Below, piece after piece: positions 33,334-45,338 of a stretch of DNA of 62,001 nucleotides (position 1 is its first letter; every line of letters starts with the position of its first letter). The position numbers and the translations under genes are program-made. Origin of the DNA: Owenia fusiformis (Eukaryota > Annelida > Polychaeta > Sabellida > Oweniidae); assembly GCA_903813345.2 (NCBI GenBank), contig CAIIXF020000004.1:29515985-29577985 (forward strand). Direction: 5' to 3'. Below the pieces are notes generated by a model. It was given only the letters and a program-made list of their open reading frames with translations. It was not told the origin of the DNA and made no database searches.

Positions 33334-33525
33334 AAGCGTCTAATCAACTCAATGTTCTTATACCCCTAAGTACTCAAAATTTCAAGGGACTTTAAAAGTA
33401 TTTTAGTTCTCTTCGAGTGTCACTTGCAGACTTGTGTACGTCGTATTCGCATTATATATAGTTAGAAATAAACTCGATTTTTGAAGGATTTACAAGCTTA
33501 ACAATAACATACCTGCCAACCTAAG

Positions 33526-34250
33526 ACCAAAATTTTGCAGTAGATTTTTTTAAATTGCTGTATTTTTGCGGTAGATTTTTTCAAAAGACGGTAGTTTTTG
33601 CGGTATTTTTCAACAAAATTGCGGTAGTTTTTGCGGTAGATTTTAGAAAAAAACGGTAGTTTTTGCGGTAGATTTTTTAAAAAACTGTAGTTTTTGCGGT
33701 AGATTTTAAAAATACGGTAGTTTTGTGGTAGATTTTTAAAAAATACTGTAGTTTCAGAGGTTTGGGGTAGATTTTTGAAAAAAGTGTAATTTTGCGGTAG
33801 AAATTTGAAAAAAGCGGTAGTTTTGCGGAAGATTTAGAAAAAATGCGGTAGTTTTACGGTAGATTTTTAAAAATGCGGTAGTTTTTACGGTAGTTTTTTG
33901 AAAAACCGGTAGTTTTGCGAAAGATTCTGAAAATGCGGTAGTTTTACGGTAGATTTTGAAAAAATGCGGTAGTTTTTACGGTAGTTTTTTGAAAAACCGG
34001 TACTTTTGCGGAAAATGTTGAAAAAATGCGGTAGTTTTACGGTAGATTTTGAAAATTGCGGTAGTTTTTACAGTAATTTTTTGAAAAACCGGTACTTTTG
34101 CGGAAGATTTTGAAAAAATGCGGTAGTTTTACGGTAGATTTTGAAAATTGCAGTAGTTTTTACGGTAATTTTTTGAAAAACTGGTACTTTTGCGGAAGAT
34201 TTGCAAAAATGCGGTATTTTTCGGTAGATTTTGAAAAATGCGGTAGTTAA
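33526..34250. repeat. left subterminal (GCGGTAG) minisatellite
   Basis: About 25 degenerate units alternate TGCGGTAGTTTT and GCGGTAGATTTTTGAAAA. In the later part a unit of roughly 60 bases recurs. The array begins just inside the terminal repeat of the composite element. Confidence 0.85.
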
Positions 34251-34253
34251 ACC

Positions 34254-35800
34254 TTTATGTTATGTTATGTTATTTTATTTACCATCTACAAGATGAGTAC
34301 ATATACATAAATATGTTACAAAAATAAATATACGAAAAATACTACAAGTTATATGTATGTTAGATGAGCAAAATTAATATGCTCATATGTCAGAGCATGC
34401 TATTATTTACAAGGATTTAAGAAGGTAATCCCTTCTTTTGTGCATTTCATATATCGTGTCCAGCAATGGAAGCATCATTTCAGGATCATATTCGCTCCCT
34501 CCACCGAAAATGAAACATATGAATTCACAAAAGTTGTTGACTCCTAGTTTATATAATTCACTAAATAGATTGTATCTTATATCTATATACGCTGGGCACA
34601 ATAGTAAAAAATGCTGTACGTCTTCAGTGACATTTAAATTGCATAGTAAGCATACTCGTTCAGACATTGGTTGTCCGTAATTAAATATCCTGTATGTTCC
34701 TGATATCATTTTCATTATAACTTTACATTGTGGTAAGCGTCTTGGAAAACGCCTGGCAACTTCCCACCATAAAAATGGTTTTAAAACAGTGAAACATCTC
34801 AAAATTGGTCTCAGTGTTGGATATAAGGAGCTAAGAACGAAAAAGCGTCTCATCTCAAACGACTTGACAACGTTCATGACTTTTCTCTTCCAGACACATT
34901 TGAGTGGTGTCTTAGCAGTAGTTATCATATTCAAAACGTCCCCATGTAGGTCGTATTTCATTGTTGTTTCCCACATTGAGACCAATGGAGATTTACTTGA
35001 GCGATAGGTTCCAATGTGGATTATACTCAACAGTCGATAAATGCATACAATTTTATAAATACATTGTACCGGTAACGATAAAACGAACCAGATGAACATA
35101 AGGCGATCTACATCGATTCGCGCTTGAACTGAAAGCCATCCGAGTGGTTTTATCGCCATCGGGTCAGGGGTATTTACTGGGAAGCTTTGTATTCTCTTGC
35201 CAATGGATCTATGTGCATCCTCCATAGACTCAATTTCGGTTATTGAATATTGCGTTACAGAGCTGCCATACGTCATTGTTGGGAAGCAAAAACTCCAGTA
35301 TAACTTGGAAGCTAGCAGAGGATTTAAGCCTCCTACATTTGCTCCTAAACCAAGCAGAGAAAAGAATTTTCTTTTACTGCGTGAAATCAAATTTGATACA
35401 TGCTCTGAGCTTTTGCCTAAAGGTATGCCAACATGCGTAGCAGATTTTTCTATTTTTAGAATATTCTCTCCTAATTTGCATTCACAAAAAGCATTTTTGT
35501 TTGTACCAAACCTTAGCACTACACATTTACCTGGATGAAACTGAAACCTCCACCTTTTACTATACATGTCAGCAATGCTCAACAGAGCATTTAGATTTTC
35601 TGGATTGTTTGCAATTAAGGCAATATCATCAGCGTATGCTGGACATGCTACAGACGTTTCACCAATTCTTACTCCTTTTGCCGAATCTACCAGTTGTTGC
35701 AAAAGGTCTGCTATAAAGAACTGGTAGAGAAACATAGAACATATCCCGCCCTGGTGAACGCCTCTATTAACAGTACAATGCGGTTTTCTATATTAATACA
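34254..35800 (-). mobile_element. 5'-truncated non-LTR retrotransposon (LINE)
   Basis: The element lies in minus orientation. Its 3' tail is a short ATAAC-type repeat (34254-34275, plus-strand TATGT repeats). Upstream of it is the C-terminal half of a reverse transcriptase ORF. Coding similarity begins abruptly near 35792, so the 5' part, including the endonuclease, was never copied or was lost. This is typical of target-primed reverse transcription. Confidence 0.8.
34407..35792 (-). pseudogene. LINE ORF2, reverse transcriptase C-terminal half and zinc knuckle
   Basis: The frame is open over 461 codons, entering from the truncated 5' end with NRGVHQGGIC (the GVxQGG motif of reverse transcriptases). 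Then PAYADDIALIA contains the catalytic YADD. A thumb-like region with PLGWLSVQARIDVDRLMFIW follows. The C-terminus carries CLLCNLNVTEDVQHFLLLC, a CCHC-type knuckle common in LINE ORF2 proteins. The first catalytic Asp motif, the fingers and the endonuclease are missing. The frame has no internal stop, so the insertion is fairly young, but it cannot be autonomous. Confidence 0.85.
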
Positions 35801-36127
35801 ATGTTTACGTGGTCATGTTGTTGTTGTTATTGAAATGACAGACATAATGTTCATATAACATTGGAATCATATGGTATTAAATATTGATTTGTTCACTCGC
35901 AATTAAGTCTCTAATGATATCAATGTGTTTGTCTGGCACAAATAGAAAATAAGTACAGATCAATTGTCTTTCAAAAATAATCTGTTATGAGCATTTGCTG
36001 AAACCTTTCCCCTGAGACATCGTTCAGATTCGGATATCACAATACTTTTATAATAAACCAACACTTAATGCTTTATTTTTTAATTATGTATTTGTTACTG
36101 AGATAATGTACAACATTTTATGGTACT
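35801..36127. other. interior of composite element, no gene recognised
   Basis: Non-coding AT-rich sequence belonging to the 33508-38054 element; nothing else is seen. Confidence 0.4.
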
Positions 36128-36132
36128 GTAAA

Positions 36133-37380
36133 CACGATGCCCATGTCAAACAGCGTGCCTACTAGGCACGCAGTTTGAAACTCTGACAAACTGCGCGCAT
36201 ATTTCAAAATGTGAGACGGGGAGGACACGACTCCCAAAAAGAGCCAAAATACGAAAAATACAAGGTTAGTCTCGTTCTAAAGATAGAACCATTCTGTGAA
36301 GATGAACTTAATTTACTCATAGTACTCAATGTTTTTCCCGATGTAAACCTAGTTATCTCAATATAAGGGTCTTAAGTAACTTCTGTGTTCAAAATTTACA
36401 GTGTAAAGTTATATATATGTCTTTTTATCGTCATTTGCCGTTTATTCAGCCATTGTGTCTGTGTATGCTAGAATATATAGGATCACTCCATCTGATTAAA
36501 TCAGCAAAGTTTGTGTTCAAAACGATAGTACGCCATAAACGTGATTTAAACATTTTTCTTGTCAAACTGCGCGCCTATATTCACATGTATTTCCCAAACT
36601 GCGTGCCTAATATTTCCAAACTGCTTGCCTATCCAAGCTTGTTTTGTATTATTAGAAATACATACAAGGCACATATGTGTTTAATAGTAGAACCCCATAA
36701 TTGAAACACTATGAGAGTCCATCCACCAAGATGGTGATCTGAAAATAAAAGTTTTTTTCGTTCCCAACTTAGTTGTCACTTCTTTTATACATTTTGACTT
36801 TCAATATGAAAATCTCATAAAATCTGACGATAAAGCAAAATTTCCAAAGCTACATGAAAAACACCTACACGTGCCTCTGTAGAAATTCCAATGATAATAT
36901 GTAGTTTTAATAGTGTATGCGCACAGTTTGTAATTTCTGGCTAAAATAGGCGCGCAGTTTGTGATTTATTTCTTTTTAATCTCCTGGTTATCTGTTTTAT
37001 CTCGAAATATTTTGAATTATATGATAAATGTGTAAGGAATTAAATATAAAACGAGTCTAAAGTATTTGTCATTTATGTTTAAAGTGCTAGATCGATTTAC
37101 GTATAAATTCCCGTTAAATCAGTGACGAAAATGCCATAAATCTGCTTATGTTTTAAAACTTAGATTCATTTGCACATAGTTTTTGCTAGTATTTGCAAGA
37201 TTCGTATATTCGCCACAGAATGAACGCATTGAACAAGAAAACAATGCAGGATAAATGTCTTTAAATTACGTTTCAAAATACAGACTCCAACTTAAATGAT
37301 GCAGTGTTCTTAGGCACGCAGTTTGTGATCGAAACAAACTGCGCGCCTAAGTAGGCACGCAGCTTGACATGGGCACCGTG
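36133..37380. mobile_element. 1.25-kb non-autonomous element with CACGATG/CACGGTG ends and GTAAA target duplication (Transib-like)
   Basis: The left end CACGATGCCCATGTCAA and inverted right end CACGGTGCCCATGTCAA agree at 16 of 17 bases. GTAAA occurs on both sides (36128-36132 and 37381-37385). Inverted similarity continues for about 50 bases and contains the palindrome GCGTGCCTACTAGGCACGC. Copies of AAACTGCGCGCCTA are scattered in the interior. A 5-bp duplication with CAC...GTG ends is what Transib and RAG-related (ProtoRAG) transposons make. The fourth base differs from the usual CACWATG. No transposase ORF is present. Confidence 0.6.
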
Positions 37381-37775
37381 GTAAACAAATCGATTAAACT
37401 ATGTATAATGTATATGTGGCGTTCATTACTGATCATAACAAATCAAACTACGCATAATTCATACGCAAAAACAAGTAGTTTTTGTCATTTCCACTCATTT
37501 ATTTAGATGAAGCGCAACTAAAATTATATTTTTGTAGCATTCGGAATCTGTGTACAAAAGGGTTTGGTTAAGACAAAAATCATGGCAGAAAGAATTCTTT
37601 CTAGCTAGTGGTAGTTGGTGTTTGGACTGATTACACGTAAGCTTACTTAGATAAATGCGCAATAACCTGATAACCACAGACCTGCCGATACCTATTTATA
37701 TTCGGGTTGGTGAAGGAATATTACAGGGACAGTACAGGAAGACTTCAATTTTTCAGCATTTCCCAACAATAACGG

Positions 37776-38040
37776 GAAATTTTACGGTAGTTTAAACAAA
37801 AATACTGTTGATTTTAGCAGAAATACGGTAGATTTTCGAAAATTTACGGTAGATTTTACGGCCGTTCTCCTGGAATAAACGAGTTTTTAAAAAATAAAAT
37901 TTACGGTAGATTACGAAAAAAATACGGTAGATTTTTTTACGGGCGTTTTTACGGGAATAAAATGGTATTTTTCTACGGTAGTTTGTCATTTTTTACGGAA
38001 AAACGAAATATTTACGGTAGATTCCCGTAAAAATACGGTA
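37776..38040. repeat. right subterminal (ACGGTAG) minisatellite
   Basis: Degenerate units of TTTACGGTAGATTTT precede the right terminal repeat of the composite element. They are in direct, not inverted, orientation to most units of the left array. CGGCCGTTCTCCTGGAATAA-like words interrupt them. Confidence 0.8.
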
Positions 38041-38059
38041 GGTTGGCAGGTATGAATAA

Positions 38060-38814
38060 GTATATGTTTTAATGATATTATTCACATACGATTCAACAAT
38101 ACTTTTGATAATATTGGTGGAAACGTAATCAGGTAATGCGATGATTCCCAAAAATACAACAACATAAATTAGAGTAACTACAAAAAGTAAGTAAGTGCAA
38201 AAGTTAAACAAAGTGACAATCCTTCAAGGCAATCCCATTATCATGCTCAAAGTAATCCGAAGGATCGTCACAGTAGCTATATGACTGCAGTCACATTTGC
38301 TCTCCGACGGGCGCATGGCGGCCGTAACTTCACTAAAGCTATTTAGAAAACCTACATCGTACTTATAATCCCTGTTTATTATAAGCTGCTGCTCGGTTTT
38401 GAGAAGCTACGACCGCCTTACGGATGCCGTAGATGTAAAAAAAATTACAGGCATTTCAAAATTTAGTGTTTTGTCAAAATTAAGTTCCAATTTTACACCA
38501 AATCACTAGTCAATGTGTCCTCCCGGGCCATCTTAACAGCAGCAATTCTTTTCGGGTCGGATGGATATTAAGTTGAAAAAGAGAACGGTAAGGTTAGAAA
38601 CTCTAAGGAAACTCTTCTAAAGTGCCCAAACAGGTTTTAAGAAGTTTATAAAATTCCACACCCCTATTTGAAGGGCTTTTAAAGTCATATCTGAAAATAT
38701 TTGCTGCTGTTAACATGGCCAAGGGGGAGGGGACTCATCAACTAGTAATGAGGTGTAAAATTGCATTCTGCTGATCTTGATGTTTTTCTACTGTTTCACT
38801 GGTGATCCACTCGA
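38060..38814. other. no gene; fragment shared with 52810-52860
   Basis: GAAGCTACGACCGCC near 38402 resembles GAAGCTACGGCCGGC near 52829, and an inverted version lies at 38312-38340. These are probably remnants of a small foldback family. Confidence 0.35.
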
Positions 38815-39313
38815 TTACGCTGGTTACCAAAACGGTTCGTTTTGGTAACAAAATGTCGGAACATCCGGAAGGTACGATTTTTCTCGTTCCTTATTTTACA
38901 CGTTGTAGGCAGAATTCCCACGACATTTTTTAACAGAAACGTATATCAGTATCATATGTTTAAGAAATTGCACATATTTGCGAACAAATAGTTCAAAAGA
39001 CAACAGAATCGTCGATTTTCTTCCTCACTTAAGTTACATAAACGACTTGGGTTAAAAGTGCAGATCATAACTGTTTTTCGAAAAACCGTTTATGTAATTT
39101 AAGTGAGGAAGTAAATCGACGATTCTGTTGTCCTCTGAACTATTTGTTCGCAAACATGTACATTTTTTTAAACATATGATACTGATACGCGTTTGTGTTA
39201 AAAACATCGTGGGGATTCTGCCTACAACGCGTGAAATAAGGAAAAAAGAAAAATGGTGCCTTCGACGTTCCGACATTTTGTTACCAAAACGAACCGACTA
39301 CAACGCTTGTAAT
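38815..39313. mobile_element. foldback (palindromic) element, about 220-bp arms
   Basis: The outer words CGTTTTGGTAACAAAATGTC (left) and GACATTTTGTTACCAAAACG (right) are perfect inverted copies. The arms continue inward to CTTCCTCACTTAAGTTACAT and its inverted form, leaving a loop of roughly 45 bases. No coding sequence is present. Confidence 0.8.
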
Positions 39314-39952
39314 ATTTCCCCACACAACACGATTTATTGAGATAAGACTGTCAACCTCTGAAATGTTGTTTCACATTCGCACGCATTCCAATAACCAAGT
39401 TTTTTTTAATTGATTGAACTTCACATAAAGAAATTCTTGAGGAAAGAGCACTGTAAAATTATTTATTACAGAAACAAGGAATTGATTTAAATACATTTGT
39501 GAAATCGTAACTGAAAATGTTAACCCATATTTTGCCCTTACAGCATTACATTCAGGTTAAAACGTTTTAATCCCCCAAACACTGCCAATGTTTGCTGTTA
39601 TATAACGTACATGTTTTGAATAGCGTTTCAGCTCGGTCGATTCCGCACTCAATTGCAAGTGACATAATACTCTTTGCAAAATTGATGAGAATAGGCTCAA
39701 TCATGCAATAATTGGCTCAACATAAGAGCGAAGAACTCGTGTTTGAGAGCCAGGGTTTCATTTTATGGCAAATTGTTTCAACCACACACGTCATGTCACG
39801 TGACGTTACATTTCTGCTCTGAAAATGAAATCAGTTTTGCCGCGAAAACAGCCACGTGATGACTTTATATCCCGAATATCATGATAACATGAACTTTTGG
39901 AATTTTTGATGGTTTACCATCGTAAAGTGTGGCCTTCATACGGTAAGCTGTT
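39314..39952. other. no gene recognised
   Basis: No supported feature. Confidence 0.4.
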
Positions 39953-40500
39953 ATGAATATATCTAAATCGAGTAAAATGGTTAGAGTACAACTTTCAAGA
40001 GTAATTGCACACGGTAGAATTCAAATGCACGAAAGACAATGTTTATCCTACGTATACGTTCAAATACGTGGAAAAAATGCATTCCATTATGTGTTGTCAA
40101 AATTGTGTAGAGGAGAGGTAAGTTTCAATATCACAATTTTTCAGCCTAAGACCGAAAAGAAACGATATCTAGGTACGAAATAGTTTGTGTCATTTAAAAC
40201 AACTGTTGTTAAAAATATTGGCACACCATATGACAATTGCGGTATTGTCCAGATCTATTAAACATATTCTCATTGAAATGATGATATTTTCAAATTCTTT
40301 GTAACACTTATAATTGTAATTTAATTATATTACTAATGTATATTTTATAATTTATAGGATCTTGAAAAAATTGGGTACATCTCCTACACACCAATACTCG
40401 CAGCAAAACACCTTGCTAAGTTTTCTCAGAAAGACAAAGAGCAAATGTTAAAATACTTGATATAGCTTCAGGAACTGGCACTGTTTGACAAGAGGTTCAA
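39953..40500 (+). pseudogene. METTL27-like SAM-dependent methyltransferase fragment
   Basis: A frame from ATG 39953 ends CRGE at a GTAAGT donor (40118). An AG acceptor at 40357 would join it in phase 0 to DLEKIGYISYTPILAAKHLA. This is followed, after a one-base shift, by LDIASGTGTV, the SAM-binding motif I of class I methyltransferases. Frameshifted QEVQKE and KNIDILS fragments come next. The order (E-D-L-E-K-I-G-Y, A-A-K-H-L-A, then DIASGTG) matches METTL27-like proteins. The first exon does not resemble that family and may not belong. The gene is truncated and broken. Confidence 0.5.
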
Positions 40501-40943
40501 AAAGAAGATGAAGAACATCGATATTCTGTCCCATATATGTCGTGATACAAAATTTGAATTCGAACAGTCGCAATTTTGTTCATTTCAACATTTGAATCGT
40601 GAATGTTGGTCTAATTATCGAAATATTGGTTCGAATCTTTTGAACTGTTAGTTTCGAATTTATAGCAGAGTAGATTATAATTTCAGAAGATAACAACATT
40701 TTGACGTTTTCATTGTTGGAAAATATCAGGTTTCGATCCCGGGAGCCAATCCTCTTTGTATATAAATTGCCAATATGAGTAAAGTTAATGTGATCAGAGC
40801 ACATCACTGCTTCAAGTATTTTTTACAGATAGTTTAAACGGAAAACATACGTTTTGGAATATGACATGTCAGTGATTTTTGCAATACTTTTTTAACTCTC
40901 ATTGTATTGGACTTAACACATATGTGAAGGTAGCTGGCTATAT

Positions 40944-42475
40944 ACAGGGTGTCCAATAAGTAAGGTGAAAGATATTGTAACTTTCTCAATATTGCACCAA
41001 TCTTGATGAAATTTACAGAGTTTGTAGCCCAAACCTTTTTACCTTTATTCTGAGAATTTAAAGCGTCTTCTATTTGATTGTTTTAGACACATGCAATGCT
41101 GCTTTGGCAACGGGTTGTTTACCAATGCCCATGTGACGGAGGATTGTTTTCAAGAATTAATCCGCATTATCAAACCTGGTTTGTGAAGTTAAGCATTGTT
41201 TTATCATTTTTAGATATAAAACCAGAACAACGGCAACGCCAAAGCGTAGCGAATCCCATCAAACAGAAATGGCTGGCATTTTTACAAACCAAATATATAG
41301 CAAATATCATAAAACAGCACACCAGAAAGGCCACCATGCTTGGAGTATTCACATATCTAATATGAACAAAATCGCTCCACTACTTTTCGTCTTATAGTAA
41401 AAATTGTAAAAATGACAGCCATTTTTTTAAAATGGCCGCCTTCTATCCGAAGTATCATGAGACAGTGTGCAAGGCTCATGAGTATTCACATATCAAATAT
41501 AAACAGAATCGCTTCACTACTTTTCAAGTTATAGTAAAAAATGTAAAAATGGTGGCCATTTTTCAAAATGGTGGCCTACTACCCAAAATGTCATGAGACA
41601 GTATGCCATGCTTATAGTATTCACATATAAAATTACGAAACATACCAAATATGAACAAAATCGCTGAACAACTTTTCAAGATATAGTAAAATACGTTAAA
41701 ATGGGGCCATTTTCAAAATGGCCACCTTCTACCAAAAGTGTCATTAGAAAGTGTGCCATGCTTTTAGTACTCACATACCAAATATAAACAAAATCACACT
41801 ACTACTTTTCGAGTTATAGTAAAATGCGTTAAAATGGCGGCCATTTTTCAAAATGGCCACCTTCTACAAAAGTGTCATTAGACAGTGTGCCATGCTTATA
41901 GTATTCACATACCAAATATGAACAAAATCGCTTCATTACTTTTTGAGTTATAGTAAAATACGTTAAAATGGCGGCCATTTTTCAAAATGGCCGCCTTCTA
42001 CCAAAAGTGTCTTTAGACAGTGTGCAATGTTTATAGTATTCACTATTCACTATGAACAAAATCGCTCCACTACTTTTCAAAGTTACAGCAAAAATCGTAA
42101 AATAACGAGTAAAGGCCGCCATTTTTCAAGATGGCTGCCATGTGCTTTTTTAATATCTACATTTGTAGCTTTATTAATATCCTTTATAATTTTTCTACAT
42201 TTAAAACATATTGCTATTACAGTTTTATATATTGCACCTAAATTACCGTAAAATCGGTACTAAAATGGCCGCCATTTTGAAATGAGCGGCCATTTTGAAA
42301 ATCAGCTTTCGAGCAGATTTTCTACTCCCATAGGGTATATGTGTACAAAATATGAAAAAAATCGGGCAAACGGTATTTGAGTTATTGCCCGAACGGACGG
42401 ACGTACGTACGGACGGACGGAGGCGTTCCCTATATCCCTCCAAACTTCGTTCGATGGGATAATAATTCAATTTTG
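40944..42475. repeat. interspersed element with internal array and GGAC-rich tail
   Basis: It starts ATACAGGGTGTCCAATAAGT, similar to mariner-type termini. From about 41340 to 42110 a unit of 135-147 bases recurs five to six times. The unit contains AAAATGGCGGCCATTTTTCA, an inverted AAATGG/CCATTT pair, and ATGAACAAAATCGCTCCACT. The end has CGGACGGACGTACGTACGGA and AACTTCGTTCGATGGGATAA, a type of tail familiar from marine invertebrate repeats. No true inverted terminal repeat was found. Confidence 0.65.
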
Positions 42476-45338
42476 TCATGACATGACCCCGCTCCCTCTA
42501 CTATTACTAAACCGTTTTACTACATTTTCAGTGTCAGGGTCTGAATCCAAGATTTTCCTTTTCATAAATTCAATTTCATTAATTGTCCCTGATTTACAAA
42601 CATATCAAATCCTTTGAAAGAAAGTTGAAGTTTGTTTTGTTGGTTCATTCCACGGCTGTCTGTTTCATGTCATTGTAAACACATGTTTAAATTCAAATTC
42701 TTAGAATAAATCAAAATACAAACATTCGATTCCAGGCGGCCTGCTTTTGATACAGATGCGAGCTGACAACGTTGGATGAGGCTGCCTTAGAACAACATGA
42801 AATTGACCAAAAATGGACATTGAAAAAACAAGAATATTTTCCAAATTGGTATTCCAATTATGTTAAACCATGATGATTTCGGGGCTGTATATAGAATAAT
42901 TTAATTAATCAGCCTTGGTATGATATGCTAGTGACTATGCTAATTGAGGATCAATTTGGGGAAAACATTCTATCATTTTATGCAGAATATACCTTTTATA
43001 TAAAAAATTAATCTCATTAAATCCCGGGCATTACATATGTATTAGTGAGCCGAGTGCGTTGGATTCTAAGACTTGGTGTAACCAAAAGTGTCAGTAATAC
43101 AAAGTTAATGATGATTTATATTTCATCTTAGGATACATATATATATCTTATCAACTGTTTATATGGGAAACACATTACAACTAGAGAGATTTCGATCATC
43201 AGTGAAAGAACAACTTATATTATGCATATATAGCTTAACGTAAGTAGTATAAGAGAATGGAAAAGTGGCGTTTCGCAAAAGCATTGATTGTATTAGTATA
43301 GGAATAAATATATTTCACTGATCCATTCTAATGTTCCTTTCACAAAAATGAATTGTTTTCTTGTTTATAAAGAGGATTGGATATTAATATAACTATGATT
43401 ATGATCTTCTTCGCAACAAATGATGACGTAGAACTCATATTTTTATAAGTTATAAACATAAGGGAATTCTAAACACGCTATTATACGTGTGTTGCGAAAT
43501 CTCTCTATTTGTATAACAAATATACAGAAAGTCCGGTACAATTTTAGTACAAAACCTATTAGTAAATTCCTAATAGCATGTATCACGGGGAAGAGGCCTG
43601 GGGAGATGTGGCGCAAAAACTACACCCCTCCCTCCATAGGTTAGTATTCTCGAAATTTTTCATAAAATTCCATATTAAACCCTGTAAATTTTTTAATTCG
43701 ATCTTTCCTCAGTTTCAATAGTTTCGGAAAGTCAAGTTTGATGTTTGTTCTGCCTAATAATAAGCCTAAACGGGCTTTGAAAAATGATACAAAATTGAAC
43801 TTCCAGTGGCCAAACGTATGGAGAACAGTTTAAAAGCAATGACTCGCAGCTGTTCTATAGTTATGACTGTGAACTCCGAAAGTGCTTTTAGCCAATTTAT
43901 CGAAACATAAGTTCAACTCTAAACACTAATTCGTTAACCAATTTGTTTAACAATCATTATAAAAACTAACATACTATACTCTTAATATACTTTATTATTC
44001 ACACTTTAACTATTCTAACATCTAATGCATTTAACGTTAAATCTACTAGAGATTTGCCAGTTCAGTTTACAACATTAAGAATGAGGTATGCGTTAGAATT
44101 TAATAATAAAAATAGATTAGTGCTTTTGAAATATTTTGAAAAGTATGTCTCATGGAAGTATTAAATCCGCTTTGGCTTAAATTTTGCCTCGTATATATGG
44201 TTTTGCTTCACATATTAAAAATGTTAAACATAGCCTCGCATATTTCTTTTTGCCTCACATATTAATAATTCCATCACACAGCATTCACCTTCTTAATTCT
44301 AGTTTCAGATCAATTAAAATGTGTTTTATATGATACTAGCTTTATACGATACTGGCTTTATCAAAGGTAAGATTAAGGTAAAGGTAAAGCAGTATTTATC
44401 CAAGGAATTAAATTGATAAACTTATAACGAGGATGTACAACCATTAATTATAAGCAATGAATAACATGTATGTAATATTTAAGGTCTACGCTGTAAATTT
44501 CTATAAATAGTCCATCTGTATAGATTCTGCTTAAATATACAGAATTACAAAATAATGTTGAATAATTGATGCCAGTCTTTGTTTTATAAATGTAACAACA
44601 TAGCGATAGTGCACTAAAAACTTTGCCAATGTTCAATACTGCCCTCAAACAGCATTTGTGATATATGACTCATAAGAAATATATAAAAAAAACTAAGCTT
44701 TATGTTTACCTGTACTCTAAGAGCGATCAGGAAAATTCTTAATAAATGGTGTACAGTTATTTTGGCAACATTTTTAGTTAGGTGGAAGTCTTGGATGACA
44801 ATTTTGGCTGATATGGAATCCAATACAGGATCTGATACGGTATTTTGGCTGATATACCGATCTGATACAGGAATTTTTAATGTCCAGTTGTATTCCCAGT
44901 TTATTTCCCAGGGAAACATGTTATCATGGAATAATTCATATTACTGTACAGTTCTAAATCTTGATATTCCCTTCTTTCAAATATTCTATGGATATCATTC
45001 CATGTTTGAATTCGTTCAGTTGTGAATTATCGCACAATGGCATCAGGACATCATCCTACGTCAACATGGCATTTCATTGGTCTCAAATGGTCTCAAAAAT
45101 ATTTGCATAAACGCTACTAATTTTAATAATATAAATACAACGCCAAATTGCACTAAAACCCTACTACAAATCAAGCTCCTGAGGATCAAAAGCGACGAAT
45201 ATCAAATCGTTTCTACAATTTTATCTACAAATTGGTCTATCAAATCAAAAAGAACAATAGGAGTAGTTATTAAGTGGTTACTGTTTAACTAACTAAAGGG
45301 AAAATGCCAAAGTGTTTGACATATCTATACTTAATATA
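42476..45338. other. intergenic, includes likely 3' UTR of the CILP-like gene
   Basis: No gene was recognised. AGAGAGATTTCG near 43186 and its inverted form near 43485 could be the ends of a 0.3-kb MITE. For the minus-strand gene ending at 45339, a possible AATAAA (plus-strand TTTATT near 44900) lies about 440 bases downstream of the stop. Confidence 0.4.

Larger units (their letters stand above)
33508..38054. mobile_element. 4.5-kb composite DNA element, CATACCTGCC...GGCAGGTATG ends, AATAA target duplication
   Basis: The ends CATACCTGCCAACCTA and TAGGTTGGCAGGTATG are perfect inverted copies. AATAA stands at 33503-33507 and 38055-38059. Next to both ends lie arrays of a GCGGTAG/ACGGTAG word. 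A truncated LINE and a second DNA element are nested inside. No transposase of the outer element survives. CA...TG termini with a 5-bp duplication would suit a hAT-like group, but this is a guess. Confidence 0.65.

Noticed and set aside
34438-35716. Several plus-strand frames of 65-113 codons
   Set aside because: They are antisense to the LINE reverse transcriptase frame.
40720-40760. GGTTTCGATCCCGGGAGCC looking like a tRNA T-arm or SINE B box
   Set aside because: No matching A box, acceptor stem or cloverleaf could be formed upstream.
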